Origin: Rhodocyclales bacterium | Lineage (GTDB): Bacteria > Pseudomonadota > Gammaproteobacteria > Burkholderiales > Rhodocyclaceae | Direction of reading: 5' to 3' | Length of the DNA stretch: 64,000 bases | Assembly (NCBI GenBank): GCA_016177805.1 | Contig: JACOUN010000054.1 | Location: 21,613-85,612 of the forward strand | Shown here: one piece after another, positions 44,529 through 55,571 of the stretch | Numbering within the stretch: the stretch's first letter is position 1 | Layout of the letters: each line of letters starts with the position of its first letter | Program-made: the position numbers and the translations under genes | Notes under the pieces: model-generated | What the model was told of the DNA's origin: nothing | Databases searched by the model: none | Seen by the model: only the letters and a program-made list of their open reading frames with translations

Positions 44529-44993
44529 ATGCCGGAGAAGAAGCGACTGCTTATCGTCTATCACAGCCAGTCCGGCAATACCGAGAAACTGGCTCAAGCC
44601 GTGCTGCAAGGTGCGCGCGGAGTCGCGGAAACCGACACACACATCAAACGCGCTTTCGACGCCACGGTGGACGATCTACTCGCCTGCCAGGGCCTGCTGC
44701 TCGGCACCCCGGAGAATTTCGGCTACATGTCCGGCGCGCTCAAGGACTTTTTCGATCGAACCTATCATCCGTCCGAGGGAAAACTGGCCGGCTTGCCCTA
44801 CGCAGTGTTCATCAGCGCCGGAAACGATGGTACCGGTGCGGTACGAGAAATTGCCCGGATCGCTACCGGCTATGGATGGCGACCAGCCGCCGAGCCTGTG
44901 ATCGTACACAATCAAATCACTCCCGACGCTCTCGCGACGTGCCGCGATCTGGGCGAAGCGATGGCGACCGCAATTGCAATAGGCATCGTATGA
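44529..44993 (+). CDS. Flavodoxin-like NAD(P)H-dependent oxidoreductase
   Basis: 154 residues, flavodoxin fold. The phosphate-binding loop is YHSQSGNTEKLAQ and the FMN-contact segment is GTPENFGYMSGALKDFFDRTY, as in WrbA-like and flavodoxin-family proteins. The substrate is not evident. It lies 63 bases after mtfA on the same strand. Confidence 0.85.
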   Translation: MPEKKRLLIVYHSQSGNTEKLAQAVLQGARGVAETDTHIKRAFDATVDDLLACQGLLLGTPENFGYMSGALKDFFDRTYHPSEGKLAGLPYAVFISAGNDGTGAVREIARIATGYGWRPAAEPVIVHNQITPDALATCRDLGEAMATAIAIGIV

Positions 44994-45224
44994 AAATCCG
45001 TACATATGCCACATGCAATGGCCACACGGCAGATGAAACGGGTGTATCCTTGGGCGCGAATGTCGCATTTTGGTCACCGCACCGCGATCAACAGCGCTTT
45101 CGCTCGCACTCGATCAACATAAAGTCGCCGTATGCTGGCAGAATCGTAACGCTTCCGGATGTCCCTCGACATGCGCCGCCCTCGCGCGCGGCGCGACACA
45201 ACTTGCACGGCTGGTGGTACTCCC

Positions 45225-46547
45225 ATGGAAACTAGCAACGAACCACGCGCGTCGCTACGCAGGAGGATGCTGATTCTGAACCTGCTGGGCGTGGCGCTGA
45301 CACTCCTGCTCATGCTCGCCGTGTTCAGTGCCCTCAACGCACGCGCATCGATGCAACGTCACAGCAGCAGCATGCTCGCACTAGCCCAAGTGATCGCCAC
45401 GAATGCCGCCCCGCTGCTGGAAAAGCATGATCGCCACGCGGCAGCCGCGCTGCTGTCGTCGCTGGACTCCGGCGCCAACATAACCCATGCGGTCATTCTT
45501 GATCAGCGTGGTGCAACATTCGCATCGTGGTCAGGTAAAGCTACGCCTGCGGTAACCGATATCGGCTACCCCGACCTCGAAACCAACCACCCCGTGATCC
45601 ACACCGAACAGTCGGGGCTGGAAATCGATCTACCCGTATTCGTTTCGGGGACAAGGGCCGGCACCCTGCGTCTGCGCGGCAGTGATCGCGTCATCGCCAC
45701 CGCCAATCGCGAGTTCGAGCGCATAGGCCTGGTATTCACCTTTGGTGCCATTGCGCTGCTGGTACTGATACTGCACCGCGGCCAGCTTCGAGTACTCGCA
45801 TCGACGCTGGAAGTATCCGAGATCGCCAGCCGTATCGTGCGGGAACATGACCACAATTTGCGCTCCAAGCTCGAAAGGGGGGATGAACTCGGGCACCTCA
45901 CTCACCGCTTCAACCGGCTACTCAGGCAACTTGATTCACAAACTGATGCCCCAGCCCCCCAGCCCAGCAACCCCCGCACCTCTGATACGTCGGTCTTCGA
46001 CAAGCTCATCAATTACGATCGCATCACGCGTCTACCCGGACGGCATTTCTTCAAGAGTGCCTTGAACTCCGTCGTGCAGAGCGCCACGGAGCGACGAGAA
46101 CTTGCCGCCTTGATGTTGATCGGGCTCGACGACGTGTCCGTATCCTGTGCGTTCTCCAACGCCAAAGTAGGAAACGATGTATTGCGAAGAACCGCCAAGC
46201 GCATGGCGATCATCCTGCGCAGTTCGGATTTGCTCTGCCACCTAGACGGCGGACAGTTTGCCGTGATCCTGCCCACCGTCAACCGCCTGCAGCAAGTCCA
46301 ACTGCTTGCCGAGCGCCTGATCGACGCGGCGGGTGCGGATGAAGAGGGGATGCGACTGCGCGTCAGTATCGGCATCGCCTGCTGTCCCACCGACGCAGAC
46401 GACTCGTTCAGCCTCATGCGCCAGGCAGACATGGCCATGTATGCCGCGCGCTACAGCGGGACCAATACCTACCGGTTTTTCGACAAGGTGATCGCCCATA
46501 CCACCCATGGGAATGCAGCGGGTCACGTCACGGCGCACAGCACCTGA
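45225..46547 (+). CDS. Membrane GGDEF-domain protein with degenerate active site
   Basis: 440 residues. TM1 near 15-37, a periplasmic CHASE8-like domain (LALAQVIATNAAPLLEKHDRHAAAALLSSL), TM2 near 170-190, a HAMP-like linker, then a GGDEF domain starting near FDKLINYDRITRLPGRHFF. The signature loop is LDGGQFAVILP, so the acidic residue of GGD/EEF is replaced by Gln, and the early metal-binding part reads LIGLDDVS. The fold is kept (ADMAMYAARYSGTNTYRFF), but cyclase activity is probably lost. It might act as a receptor or GTP-binding sensor. Followed by a terminator. Confidence 0.87.
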   Translation: METSNEPRASLRRRMLILNLLGVALTLLLMLAVFSALNARASMQRHSSSMLALAQVIATNAAPLLEKHDRHAAAALLSSLDSGANITHAVILDQRGATFASWSGKATPAVTDIGYPDLETNHPVIHTEQSGLEIDLPVFVSGTRAGTLRLRGSDRVIATANREFERIGLVFTFGAIALLVLILHRGQLRVLASTLEVSEIASRIVREHDHNLRSKLERGDELGHLTHRFNRLLRQLDSQTDAPAPQPSNPRTSDTSVFDKLINYDRITRLPGRHFFKSALNSVVQSATERRELAALMLIGLDDVSVSCAFSNAKVGNDVLRRTAKRMAIILRSSDLLCHLDGGQFAVILPTVNRLQQVQLLAERLIDAAGADEEGMRLRVSIGIACCPTDADDSFSLMRQADMAMYAARYSGTNTYRFFDKVIAHTTHGNAAGHVTAHST

Positions 46548-46569
46548 CCGCACGCGACACCGCAATAGC

Positions 46570-46607
46570 AAAAAGCCAGGGCCGGAATCTCCAGGCCCTG
46601 GCTTTTT
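46570..46607 (+). terminator. Rho-independent terminator, possibly bidirectional
   Basis: GCCAGGGCC / GGCCCTGGC nine-bp stem with a ten-base loop, flanked by AAAAA on the left and TTTTT on the right. It ends the GGDEF gene and could also stop transcripts of tRNA-Val coming from the other side. Confidence 0.9.
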
Positions 46608-46618
46608 GCTGTATTTCT

Positions 46619-46694
46619 TGGTGGGTGCTGACGGGTTCGAACCGCCGACATTCGCCTTGTAAGGGCGACGCTCTACCAACTGAGCTAAGCACCC
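46619..46694 (-). tRNA. tRNA-Val (anticodon TAC)
   Basis: 76 bases on the minus strand. The acceptor stem GGGTGC.../...GCACCC, D arm AGCTCAGTTGGTAGAGC, anticodon loop CTTACAA giving TAC, T arm with GGTTCGAACC, and an encoded CCA end are all visible. It lies downstream of hupB, the usual place in betaproteobacteria. Confidence 0.97.
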
Positions 46695-46736
46695 GCGCCG
46701 GACTGGATGCGTAGCCTCGCCGTCCAGTAAAGCCCG

Positions 46737-47009
46737 TTATTTTACGGCATCCTTAAGCCCTTTACCAGCGCGGAATTTCGGAATTTTCGCAGCCTGTATC
46801 TTGATGCTTTTGCCGGTACGCGGATTCCGTCCGGTCCGTGCAGCACGCTCCCCAACGTGAAACGTACCAAAACCCACCAAGGTAACGCTGTCCTTGTTCT
46901 TCAATGCCTTCTTGATGGAGGCGATTGCCGCATCCAGTGCCCTGCCCGCTGCCGCCTTGGAAATATCGGCGTTGGCGGCAATCTCATCGACCAGTTCGGA
47001 TTTGTTCAC
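46737..47009 (-). CDS. hupB: DNA-binding protein HU-beta
   Basis: 90 residues. [32 protein letters not shown] and the DNA-contact arm [19 protein letters not shown] are classical HU. A nucleoid protein, encoded between lon and tRNA-Val as in many betaproteobacteria. It has its own 238-base upstream gap from lon, so an independent promoter is likely. Confidence 0.97.
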   Translation of the reverse strand: MNKSELVDEIAANADISKAAAGRALDAAIASIKKALKNKDSVTLVGFGTFHVGERAARTGRNPRTGKSIKIQAAKIPKFRAGKGLKDAVK

Positions 47010-47204
47010 TTATGTCCCCTCGTAGAAATGAGCGTGATTATCTTTCCCACAGCGGTCCGGATGCAGCAAGACGAAGCAAGGAACCCAAACCTCCAGCCTC
47101 TGCAGCGTTTTTATAGCGCGCTCAAATCGGAAGTGTCAAGCAGATAAGCGGCATACGGAAACACGCCGCTACAAAAACCGGCCCGACGAAACACCCATTG
47201 GATG

Positions 47205-47234
47205 GCTCACCCCAACGCGAGGGCCGGGGTGAGC
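47205..47234 (-). terminator. Hairpin after lon
   Basis: GCTCACCCC / GGGGTGAGC nine-bp stem beginning 14 bases past the lon stop. No proper T-tract follows on the minus strand, so intrinsic termination would be weak. Confidence 0.45.
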
Positions 47235-47247
47235 GGTCGCTCCGTGG

Positions 47248-49674
47248 TCAATGCGCGCGCACCGATTTTGCCACCGGTGTTGCCTCATCGGTACCGGTGG
47301 CAGTGACCTCGGCGGGTACGACCTGATCGTCGGTGAGCGGCTTCGGCTCACGCTCCAGCGCATACTCAAGCACTTGATCGATCCAACGCACCGGGATGAT
47401 CTCCAGGGTGTTCTTGATATTCTCCGGAATCTCGCTCAGGTCCTTGACGTTCTCCTGCGGAATCAACGCCTTGGTGATGCCGCCACGCACCGCCGCAAGC
47501 AGTTTTTCCTTGAGTCCGCCAATCGGCAGCGCCTCGCCTCTGAGGGTGATTTCCCCAGTCATCGCGACGTCGCAGCGCACCGGTATGCCCGTCAGAACCG
47601 ACACCAGCGCAGTCGCGATTGCGATGCCGGCGGAAGGCCCATCCTTCGGGATCGCCCCCTCCGGGAGGTGGATGTGGATGTCACTCTTCTGATAGAAATC
47701 ATCCGCGATACCGAGCGAGCGGGCGCGCTTGCGCACGACCGACAGTGCCGCCTGTATCGACTCCTGCATGACTTCACCAAGCTTGCCGGTCGTGACGACC
47801 TTGCCCTTGCCCGGCAGGACCACCGCCTCGATGGTCAGCAACTCCCCTCCGACCTCGGTCCACGCCAGCCCGGTTACCTGTCCGATCTGGTTTTCCTTCT
47901 CGGCCATCCCGTACGAGTACTTGCGCACCCCCAGGTATTTGTCGAGATTTTCCGCGTTAACCACGATACGTGCCGAGTTCTTGTCCAACACCAGGGCCTT
48001 GACGACCTTGCGGCAGATCTTGGAAATATCCCGCTCCAGGCTGCGCACCCCGGCCTCACGCGTGTAGTAGCGGCAGATATCGCGCAACGCGTCTTCGGTT
48101 ACGGAAAGCTCCTCGCCCTTCACGCCGTTGTTCTTCATCTGCTTGGGCAACAGGTAGCGCAGCGCGATGTTGACCTTCTCGTCTTCGGTGTACCCGGACA
48201 GGCGTATGACTTCCATCCGGTCGAGCAACGCCGCTGGAATGTTCAGGGTGTTGGCGGTCGCGACGAACATCACGTCGGACAGGTCAAAATCGACCTCGAT
48301 GTAATGATCCTGGAACGTATGGTTCTGCTCCGGATCGAGCACTTCGAGCAAGGCCGAACTCGGATCACCGCGAAAATCCATCCCCAGCTTGTCAACTTCA
48401 TCGAGCAGGAACAGTGGGTTCTTGACCCCGACGCGGCTCATGTTCTGCAGGATCTTGCCCGGCATCGACCCGATGTAGGTACGGCGGTGACCACGTATTT
48501 CAGCCTCGTCACGCACCCCGCCCAGCGCCATGCGCACGAACTTGCGATTGGTGGCCTTGGCGATCGATTGACCCAGCGAGGTCTTGCCCACCCCCGGAGG
48601 CCCGACCAGACACAGGATGGGGGCCTTGACCTTGTCCACGCGCTGCTGCACGGCAAGATACTCGACGATGCGTTCCTTGACCTTCTCGAGGCCGTAGTGA
48701 TCCTTGTCGAGCACTTGCTCGGCGGCGGAAAGATCCTTGGAAACGCGCGATTTTTTCTTCCACGGCAGGCCGATGAGCGTCTCGATGTAATTGCGCACAA
48801 CCGTCGCTTCGGCCGACATCGGCGACATCAGGCGCAGCTTCTTCAGCTCGCCCTGAGCCTTGGCCAGAGCCTCCTTGGGCATGCCGCCGGCCTTGATCTT
48901 CTTCTCCATTTCCTCAAGATCGGCACCGTCCTCGCCCTCGCCCAGTTCCTTCTGGATGGCCTTGACCTGCTCGTTCAGGTAGTACTCGCGTTGGCTCTTT
49001 TCCATTTGCCGCTTGACCCGGCCACGGATGCGCTTTTCCACCTGGAGGATGTCCAGCTCGGTTTCCATCTGCGACAGCAAGCGGTCCAGCCGTTCGGCGG
49101 TGCTGAACAACTCCAGGACCTCCTGTTTCTGTTCCAGTTTGAGCGGCAAATGCGCTGCAATGGTGTCGGCGAGCCGCCCCGCATCCTCGATGCCGGACAG
49201 CGACGCCAGGATCTCGGGCGGGATTTTCTTGTTCAGTTTTACGTACTGATCGAACTGACCGATGATGGCACGCCGCATCGCCTCGACTTCGTTGTCCTCG
49301 GCCTCGACCGATTGAACCGGAGTGACGCGGCAATGGAACAGATTGGGCGTGTCGGTGACCGAGTCGATGCGGGCGCGCTGCACCCCTTCGACCAGCACCT
49401 TGATCGTCCCGTCCGGCAATTTGAGCATCTGGAGGATGTTGGCGATGCATCCGATGTCATAGATGTCCGCTGCCGAGGGTTCATCCTTGGCAGCCGATTT
49501 CTGCGCGACGAGCAGGATGCTCTTGTCCCCGTCCATCGCACTCTCAAGAGCCTTGATGGATTTGGGGCGCCCCACGAAGAGTGGAATCACCATGTGCGGA
49601 AACACCACCACATCGCGTAGCGGCAACAATGGCAGTTCCATTTGCTCGTTGGGAAGCTCAAGCGTGCTTGGCAT
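47248..49674 (-). CDS. lon: ATP-dependent protease Lon
   Basis: 808 residues. N-terminal substrate domain starting [26 protein letters not shown]+ module with [15 protein letters not shown] and [11 protein letters not shown], and the C-terminal serine-lysine protease domain with [15 protein letters not shown] (catalytic Ser) and [14 protein letters not shown] (catalytic Lys). ATG 49674 gives the family start. A heat-shock-like promoter is visible upstream. Confidence 0.97.
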   Translation of the reverse strand: MPSTLELPNEQMELPLLPLRDVVVFPHMVIPLFVGRPKSIKALESAMDGDKSILLVAQKSAAKDEPSAADIYDIGCIANILQMLKLPDGTIKVLVEGVQRARIDSVTDTPNLFHCRVTPVQSVEAEDNEVEAMRRAIIGQFDQYVKLNKKIPPEILASLSGIEDAGRLADTIAAHLPLKLEQKQEVLELFSTAERLDRLLSQMETELDILQVEKRIRGRVKRQMEKSQREYYLNEQVKAIQKELGEGEDGADLEEMEKKIKAGGMPKEALAKAQGELKKLRLMSPMSAEATVVRNYIETLIGLPWKKKSRVSKDLSAAEQVLDKDHYGLEKVKERIVEYLAVQQRVDKVKAPILCLVGPPGVGKTSLGQSIAKATNRKFVRMALGGVRDEAEIRGHRRTYIGSMPGKILQNMSRVGVKNPLFLLDEVDKLGMDFRGDPSSALLEVLDPEQNHTFQDHYIEVDFDLSDVMFVATANTLNIPAALLDRMEVIRLSGYTEDEKVNIALRYLLPKQMKNNGVKGEELSVTEDALRDICRYYTREAGVRSLERDISKICRKVVKALVLDKNSARIVVNAENLDKYLGVRKYSYGMAEKENQIGQVTGLAWTEVGGELLTIEAVVLPGKGKVVTTGKLGEVMQESIQAALSVVRKRARSLGIADDFYQKSDIHIHLPEGAIPKDGPSAGIAIATALVSVLTGIPVRCDVAMTGEITLRGEALPIGGLKEKLLAAVRGGITKALIPQENVKDLSEIPENIKNTLEIIPVRWIDQVLEYALEREPKPLTDDQVVPAEVTATGTDEATPVAKSVRAH

Positions 49675-49704
49675 GTGTTCTACCTCAAAGGGACGTGTTG
49701 ACCC

Positions 49705-49732
49705 ATGTGGGGGCTCAACCGCGAAAAACAAG
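49705..49732 (-). promoter_or_regulatory. Candidate sigma-32 heat-shock promoter of lon
   Basis: Read on the minus strand: CTTGTTT (49732-49726), a 13-base spacer, and CCCCACAT (49712-49705). This is close to the sigma-32 consensus CTTGAAA-N11-16-CCCCATNT and lies about 30 bases before the lon ATG, as expected for a heat-shock gene. Based on motif match only. Confidence 0.5.
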
Positions 49733-49928
49733 CAATCGACCGGAACCGGCCGGTGCATTGGCGGCAGCAGCCACGAGTACCCTGTTTGCGGCTGCTACCG
49801 TTGGAAACTTGAGGCAGGTTGCGGTCTCAGAGCTAGTGAATGAATCTGCTGCGCGGCCCGATTACTGCGTAGCTCACTCGCTCACTCCTTGCACTCGGCC
49901 CTGCTCGCTACGATTTCTTCACACGCGC

Positions 49929-51200
49929 TCAGTTCGAGCCGGAAACCTTTTGCTGTTGATCCGAGTAGATCAGCAGCGGCTGGGCGCCGTCCTCAATGGT
50001 GTTGTCATCGACAACGACCTTCGCCACGCCTTCGAGGGCGGGGAGGTCATACATGATGTCGAGTAGCGCGGCCTCCAGTATCGAGCGCAGCCCGCGCGCC
50101 CCGGTCTTGCGCAGGATGGCCTTGCGCGCCACCGCATGCAGTCCGGCGGGACGGATCTCCAGCTCGACCCCTTCCATGGCAAAAAGCTTCTGGTACTGCT
50201 TGATCAGCGCATTCTTGGGTTCGACAAGTATCTGGATCAACGCCTCTTCGTCAAGCTCTTGCAGGGTCGCGACGACCGGCAGGCGGCCGACGAACTCCGG
50301 GATGAGGCCGAACTTGATCAGATCCTCGGGTTCGACCTGACGGAAGGACTCCGATGTGCTCTTGCCCGTGCGGCTGCGCACTTCGGCACCGAATCCAATG
50401 CCGGCCTTTTCGGTCCGTTCGCGAATGACTTTTTCCAGGCCGTCGAACGCACCGCCGCAAATGAACAGAATGTTGGTCGTATCGACCTGGATGAAATCCT
50501 GATTCGGATGCTTGCGCCCCCCCTGCGGCGGTATCGACGCGGTCGTGCCTTCGACCAGTTTCAGCAAGGCCTGCTGCACGCCTTCGCCCGACACATCACG
50601 CGTAATCGACGGGTTGTCCGACTTGCGCGAAATCTTGTCGATTTCGTCGATATAAACAATGCCCTGCTGCGCCTTGTCGACATCATATTCGCACTTCTGC
50701 AACAGCTTCTGGATGATGTTCTCGACATCCTCGCCGACGTAACCCGCCTCGGTCAGCGTGGTCGCGTCGGCCATCACGAACGGCACATTCAGCAAACGCG
50801 CAAGTGTCTGTGCAAGCAAGGTCTTGCCCGAGCCGGTCGGCCCGATCAGCAGGATATTGCTCTTGGCCAGTTCCACTTCGTCCTTGTCACCCGAGAGATG
50901 ACGCAGGCGCTTGTAGTGGTTGTACACGGCAACCGACAGGTTGCGCTTGGCCTGCGTCTGACCGATGACGTACTGGTCGAGTATTCCGCAGATCTCGCGC
51001 GGCGTCGGAAGGCTGTTTTGCGTGCCTTCACCAGCGGCGCTCTCGACCATCTCATCACGGATGATGTCGTTGCACAGCTCGATACACTCATCGCAAATGA
51101 AGACCGACGGACCCGCGATCAGCTTGCGGACCTCATGCTGGCTCTTGCCGCAGAACGAGCAATAAAGCAGCTTTTCGCCACCCGCCTTCTTATCGGTCAT
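49929..51200 (-). CDS. clpX: ATP-dependent Clp protease ATP-binding subunit ClpX
   Basis: 423 residues. N-terminal zinc finger [26 protein letters not shown], Walker [13 protein letters not shown], Walker [11 protein letters not shown], the pore region and sensor motifs. Unfolds substrates for ClpP. ATG 51200 is chosen (MTDKKAGG, with AAGGAC before it). Third of tig-clpP-clpX. Confidence 0.97.
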   Translation of the reverse strand: MTDKKAGGEKLLYCSFCGKSQHEVRKLIAGPSVFICDECIELCNDIIRDEMVESAAGEGTQNSLPTPREICGILDQYVIGQTQAKRNLSVAVYNHYKRLRHLSGDKDEVELAKSNILLIGPTGSGKTLLAQTLARLLNVPFVMADATTLTEAGYVGEDVENIIQKLLQKCEYDVDKAQQGIVYIDEIDKISRKSDNPSITRDVSGEGVQQALLKLVEGTTASIPPQGGRKHPNQDFIQVDTTNILFICGGAFDGLEKVIRERTEKAGIGFGAEVRSRTGKSTSESFRQVEPEDLIKFGLIPEFVGRLPVVATLQELDEEALIQILVEPKNALIKQYQKLFAMEGVELEIRPAGLHAVARKAILRKTGARGLRSILEAALLDIMYDLPALEGVAKVVVDDNTIEDGAQPLLIYSDQQQKVSGSN

Positions 51201-51217
51201 GTCCTTTTTCTCCAAAG

Positions 51218-51856
51218 TCAGGCTTCAGCCCGGGATGTAAGCACCTTGTCGACGATTCCATAGGTCACCGCTTCGGTGGCGCCCATGAAATTGTCGCGAT
51301 CGGTATCCCGTTCGATCCTTTCCACATCCTGGCCGGTATGCTTGGCCAGCATTTCGTTGAGTCGCGCGCGTATGCTCAGTATCTCACGCGCATGTATTTC
51401 GATGTCCGACGCCTGCCCCTGAAATCCGCCCAGCGGCTGGTGGATCATGATCCGCGAATTAGGCAGGCAGAAGCGCTTGCCCTTTTCGCCCGCGGCCAGC
51501 AGGAACGAGCCCATGCTGGCTGCCTGACCTATGCACAAGGTGCTGACATTGGGCTTGATGAACTGCATGGTATCGTAAATCGCCAACCCGGCCGTCACCG
51601 CCCCCCCAGGGGAGTTGATGTAGAAGTGGATGTCCTTGTCCGGGTTTTCCGACTCGAGAAACAGGAACTGCGCGACGATCAGGTTGGCGGTCGCGTCATT
51701 GACGGGCCCGACCAGGAACACCACGCGTTCCTTCAGCAGGCGTGAGTAGATGTCATAGGCACGTTCACCGCGCCCGCTTTGCTCGACGACCATCGGTACC
51801 AGACCCAGACCTACCGGGTTCCAGTCGCTGCCGCCGTCCGCTATATGGTTGCTCAT
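51218..51856 (-). CDS. clpP: ATP-dependent Clp protease proteolytic subunit ClpP
   Basis: 212 residues. The catalytic Ser lies in [14 protein letters not shown], His in [15 protein letters not shown] and Asp in the following helix region. The N-terminus [33 protein letters not shown] is typical. Forms the barrel protease with ClpX, 17 bases upstream of clpX. Confidence 0.97.
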   Translation of the reverse strand: MSNHIADGGSDWNPVGLGLVPMVVEQSGRGERAYDIYSRLLKERVVFLVGPVNDATANLIVAQFLFLESENPDKDIHFYINSPGGAVTAGLAIYDTMQFIKPNVSTLCIGQAASMGSFLLAAGEKGKRFCLPNSRIMIHQPLGGFQGQASDIEIHAREILSIRARLNEMLAKHTGQDVERIERDTDRDNFMGATEAVTYGIVDKVLTSRAEA

Positions 51857-51875
51857 CGCCCGCACCTTCGCAGCC

Positions 51876-53180
51876 TCAGGCCGCATTACCCATGAATTCG
51901 TCAAACGCGACTTCCGTATCGGTGGTTTGTACTTGCGACACCACCCATGCGACCACGTTGTCCTCGATGACCACGGCCTCGGCCTGCGACAGCCGTTCCG
52001 GCTGAGCGTAGTACCAGCGCACCAGCTCGGCCGGATCTTCATAGCTCTGAGCCATTTCCTCGACCAGAGTTCTGACCTGCTCGGGTTTGGCGAACAAATC
52101 CTTTTCCTTGACCAGTTCGGCCATGATCAGCCCCAGCTTGACCCGACGTACCGCCTGGTCGGTAAACCAGCTCGGATCGACCGGAATATCCTTGACGTTC
52201 ATGCCGCGCATTTCGAGATCGCGGCGGGCGTTCTGCGCCAGTTGCTGCGCTTCGGCCTGCACCAGTGCCTGGGGCACCTCGATCGGATTGGCCTCGATCA
52301 GGGCATCCATGACTTGCTCCTTGACCTTGGCCTGGACGCGACGCTTGACCTCGCGCTCGAGGTTGCTGCGCACCTCTTCACGCAACTGGGCCACGTCACC
52401 GTCGACCACGCCCAAGGCCAGCGCGAATTCCTTGTCGAGCGCCGGCAGTATCGGTCCTTCGACCCGCTTCAGCACGACCTCGAACTGCACCGCCTTGCCG
52501 GCCAGTTCGGTGGCGTGATAGTCGTCGGGGAAGGTCATGTCGAAAGTCTTGCTCTCACCAGCCTTCAGTCCGAGCGCGGCAGTCTCGAAATCCTTGAGCA
52601 TCGAGCCCGCGCCGATCACGAACGGGAAGTCCTGCGCCTGGCCGCCGTCGAACAGTTCGCCGTCCTTGCGCCCGGTGAAATCAACCACTACGCGGTCACC
52701 TTCGGCGGCAGCGCGATCGGTCTCTTCAAAACGCGTGCGCTGCTTGCGCAATACGTCGATGGTCTTGTCGACTTCGGCCTCGCCGATGGCAAGCGCCGGA
52801 CGATCGACCTTGTGCCCCGACAGATCGCCCAGCGGGATCTCCGGATAGACTTCAAAAACGGCGGTAAATGCGAACGACGCTTCGCCATCGGCCTCTTTCG
52901 GCTCGATACGCGGGCGGCCGGCAATGCGGATATTGTCTTCACGCAGCTTCTCGCCCAGGGCCTTCTCGACCGCAGTGCCGATTGCCTCGGAGCGCGCCTC
53001 GTGACCATACGTCTGGGCAACGATCTTCATCGGCACCTTGCCCGGTCGGAAGCCAGGCATCTTCACGGTTTTGGCCAGACGCTTGAGACGGACGTCGACC
53101 TCCTTTTCGATATCGGCCATCGGCACGGACATATCGATACGGCGCTCAAGCACGCTCTGGGTTTCCTGGTTGTTCTGCAT
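51876..53180 (-). CDS. tig: Trigger factor
   Basis: 434 residues. Ribosome-binding signature [15 protein letters not shown], a central FKBP-type domain beginning [39 protein letters not shown], and a helical chaperone arm. Ribosome-bound chaperone and prolyl isomerase. First of the tig-clpP-clpX run. Confidence 0.96.
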   Translation of the reverse strand: MQNNQETQSVLERRIDMSVPMADIEKEVDVRLKRLAKTVKMPGFRPGKVPMKIVAQTYGHEARSEAIGTAVEKALGEKLREDNIRIAGRPRIEPKEADGEASFAFTAVFEVYPEIPLGDLSGHKVDRPALAIGEAEVDKTIDVLRKQRTRFEETDRAAAEGDRVVVDFTGRKDGELFDGGQAQDFPFVIGAGSMLKDFETAALGLKAGESKTFDMTFPDDYHATELAGKAVQFEVVLKRVEGPILPALDKEFALALGVVDGDVAQLREEVRSNLEREVKRRVQAKVKEQVMDALIEANPIEVPQALVQAEAQQLAQNARRDLEMRGMNVKDIPVDPSWFTDQAVRRVKLGLIMAELVKEKDLFAKPEQVRTLVEEMAQSYEDPAELVRWYYAQPERLSQAEAVVIEDNVVAWVVSQVQTTDTEVAFDEFMGNAA

Positions 53181-53569
53181 CAATCGTTCCCTGACTAGTC
53201 GTAGTATTAGCCGCAGGCTCGCAGCCCCCCAGGAAGCGCGAATGATGCGTTCCCGTCGGTCCCGCAATTACCTGGCGGCCCAGTTTGCAAACAAACGGTA
53301 ATTCTAACACAGGCATCGGCACATGCTTCCAGCGACGGACCGCTGGAAAATGGGGATGCGCGGCGCGTTTCAACGGTGGTAGTCTGGACGGAACTAGACG
53401 ATACAGCACACGCTCTGACGGTTAGAACAGCTACCGAGTTGTTGCATACGGCGTAGAACCGCATGGCAGGCCGCATCTGGAGATGGCACCTGTTCATGCG
53501 GTCCTGAAAACGGAACCGGCGGGGTCCGGCAAACAGCCAGGGCTCCGGGCCAGAAAGAGGAGACATCTG
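53181..53569. other. Divergent intergenic region tig / prkA, 389 bases
   Basis: An extended -10 for tig, TGTTAGAAT on the minus strand, lies at 53301-53309, giving a leader of over 100 bases. On the prkA side I looked for a -24/-12 (sigma-54) promoter, as for enteric yeaGH, and found none with the correct spacing. No open frame of coding character and no tRNA or repeat was seen. Confidence 0.4.
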
Positions 53570-55492
53570 ATGACTATCTTCAATGCCTACCAGGCCAGAT
53601 TCGAAGCGACCCGTGAAGAGGAAATGTCGCTTCAGGAGTATCTGGAACTGTGCAAAACCGACCCGTCAGCCTACGCCACCGCCTCGGAGCGCATGCTGAT
53701 GGCCATAGGCGAGCCGGAACTGGTCGACACCCGACTCGATCCGCGCCTGTCGCGGATCTTCTCCAACAAGATGATGAAGCTCTACCCCGCCTTCCGCGAT
53801 TTCTACGGCATGGAGGACGCGATCGAAAACATCGTGTCCTACTTCAGACATGCGGCCCAGGGGCTGGAAGAGCGCAAGCAGATACTGTATCTGCTGGGGC
53901 CGGTCGGGGGCGGCAAGTCGTCACTGGCCGAAAAGCTCAAGTCGCTGATGGAAAAGATTCCGTTTTACGCGATCAAGGGTTCGCCGGTACGCGAATCACC
54001 GCTGAGCCTGTTCGACCTGGAAGAGGACGGCAGGCTTCTCGAAGATGACTTCGGCATCCCGCAGCGCTATCTCAACATGATCATGAGCCCATGGGCGGTC
54101 AAGCGCCTGAACGAACACGGCGGCGACATCACCCGCTTCCGGGTCGAGAGGCTGCGTCCGTCGGTGCTCAAGCAGATCGCCGTATCCAAGACCGAGCCGG
54201 GTGACGAGAACAACCAGGACATCTCGTCGCTGGTGGGCAAGGTCGACATCCGCAAGCTCGAACAGTATTCGCAGGACGACCCGGACGCCTACAGCTACTC
54301 CGGCGGCCTGTGCCTTGCCAACCGTGGGCTGCTCGAATTCGTCGAGATGTTCAAGGCGCCGATCAAGGTGCTGCACCCATTGCTGACCGCCACCCAGGAA
54401 TGCAACTACAAGGGCACCGAAGGTTTCGGCGCGATCCCCTTCGACGGCATCGTGCTCGCGCACTCGAACGAGTCCGAGTGGATGGCGTTCAAGAACAACC
54501 GCAACAACGAAGCCTTCCTCGACCGCATCTACACCGTCAAGGTGCCCTACTGCCTGCGCATGTCGGATGAGATCCACATCTACGAGAAACTGCTCGCCGG
54601 CAGTTCGCTGTCGCAGGCGCCGTGCGCACCCGACACGCTGCAGATGATGGCGCAGTTCGCCATCCTGTCGCGGCTCAAGGAGCCCGAGAATTCCAGCATC
54701 TTCTCGAAGATGCGCGTGTACGATGGCGAGAACCTGAAGGATACCGATCCCAAGGCCAAGAGCCTGCAGGAATACCGCGACTACGCGGGCGTCGATGAAG
54801 GCATGACCGGCCTGTCGACCCGCTTCGCCTTCAAGGCGCTATCCAAGGTATTCAACTTCGACCACCGCGAGATCGCCGCGAACCCGGTGCATCTCATGTA
54901 CGTGCTCGAACAGCAGATCGAACGGGAACAGTTCCCGCCCGAGACCGAGGCCCGCTACCTGGCCTTCATCAAGGAATTCCTCGCCCCGCGCTACGCCGAG
55001 TTCATCGGCAAGGAGATCCAGACCGCCTACCTGGAAAGCTATTCGGAATACGGCCAGAACATCTTCGACCGTTACGTGACCTACGCCGACTTCTGGATAC
55101 AGGACCAGGAATTCCGCGACCCGAATACCGGCGAAATCCTCGATCGCGGAGCGCTCAACGACGAACTCGAAAAGATCGAGAAGCCGGCCGGCATCAGCAA
55201 CCCGAAGGACTTCCGCAACGAAGTGGTGAACTTCGTGCTGCGCGCCCGCGCCAAGCACGACGGCAAGAATCCGAGCTGGACCAGCTACGAGAAGCTGCGC
55301 GCGGTGATCGAGAAGAAGATGTTCTCCAACACCGAAGACCTGTTGCCCGTCATCAGCTTCAATGCCAAGGCCAGCGCCGAGGATCAGAAGAAGCACCAGA
55401 ACTTCGTCAATCGCATGACCGAGAAGGGCTACACCGAGAAACAGGTCAGGCTGTTGTGCGAATGGTATCTGCGGGTGAGAAAGTCATCCTGA
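53570..55492 (+). CDS. prkA: PrkA (YeaG) serine protein kinase
   Basis: 640 residues. The N-terminal AAA-like domain has LLGPVGGGKSSLAEKLK, and the central segment TATQECNYKGTEGFGAIPFDGIVLAHSNESEW and the C-terminal FVNRMTEKGYTEKQVRLLCEWYLRVRKSS are characteristic of PrkA. In enterics it acts with YeaH in stationary-phase and nutrient-stress responses; both kinase and protease activities have been proposed for relatives. Start preceded by AAAGAGGAGA. First of prkA-yeaH-spoVR. Confidence 0.95.
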   Translation: MTIFNAYQARFEATREEEMSLQEYLELCKTDPSAYATASERMLMAIGEPELVDTRLDPRLSRIFSNKMMKLYPAFRDFYGMEDAIENIVSYFRHAAQGLEERKQILYLLGPVGGGKSSLAEKLKSLMEKIPFYAIKGSPVRESPLSLFDLEEDGRLLEDDFGIPQRYLNMIMSPWAVKRLNEHGGDITRFRVERLRPSVLKQIAVSKTEPGDENNQDISSLVGKVDIRKLEQYSQDDPDAYSYSGGLCLANRGLLEFVEMFKAPIKVLHPLLTATQECNYKGTEGFGAIPFDGIVLAHSNESEWMAFKNNRNNEAFLDRIYTVKVPYCLRMSDEIHIYEKLLAGSSLSQAPCAPDTLQMMAQFAILSRLKEPENSSIFSKMRVYDGENLKDTDPKAKSLQEYRDYAGVDEGMTGLSTRFAFKALSKVFNFDHREIAANPVHLMYVLEQQIEREQFPPETEARYLAFIKEFLAPRYAEFIGKEIQTAYLESYSEYGQNIFDRYVTYADFWIQDQEFRDPNTGEILDRGALNDELEKIEKPAGISNPKDFRNEVVNFVLRARAKHDGKNPSWTSYEKLRAVIEKKMFSNTEDLLPVISFNAKASAEDQKKHQNFVNRMTEKGYTEKQVRLLCEWYLRVRKSS

Positions 55493-55571
55493 GGCGCCTG
55501 CCCGCGGCGCACCGGCCCGCCCGGTGCGCCGCGGGCGCGCTGCCCCGATTACCGACCCAGGGATGCAGGAC

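Noticed and set aside
45930..46547. Assignment of the plus-strand GGDEF protein as an active diguanylate cyclase
   Set aside because: The signature loop reads GGQF, so catalytic activity cannot be claimed.
47251..49620. A 789-codon plus-strand open frame opposite lon
   Set aside because: Lon is unmistakable on the minus strand and the plus-strand product has low-complexity His/Leu/Arg character.
53460..53530. TGGCAC followed by GC, as a possible sigma-54 promoter for prkA
   Set aside because: The spacing between the GG and GC elements is off by one base and the -12 part does not match.
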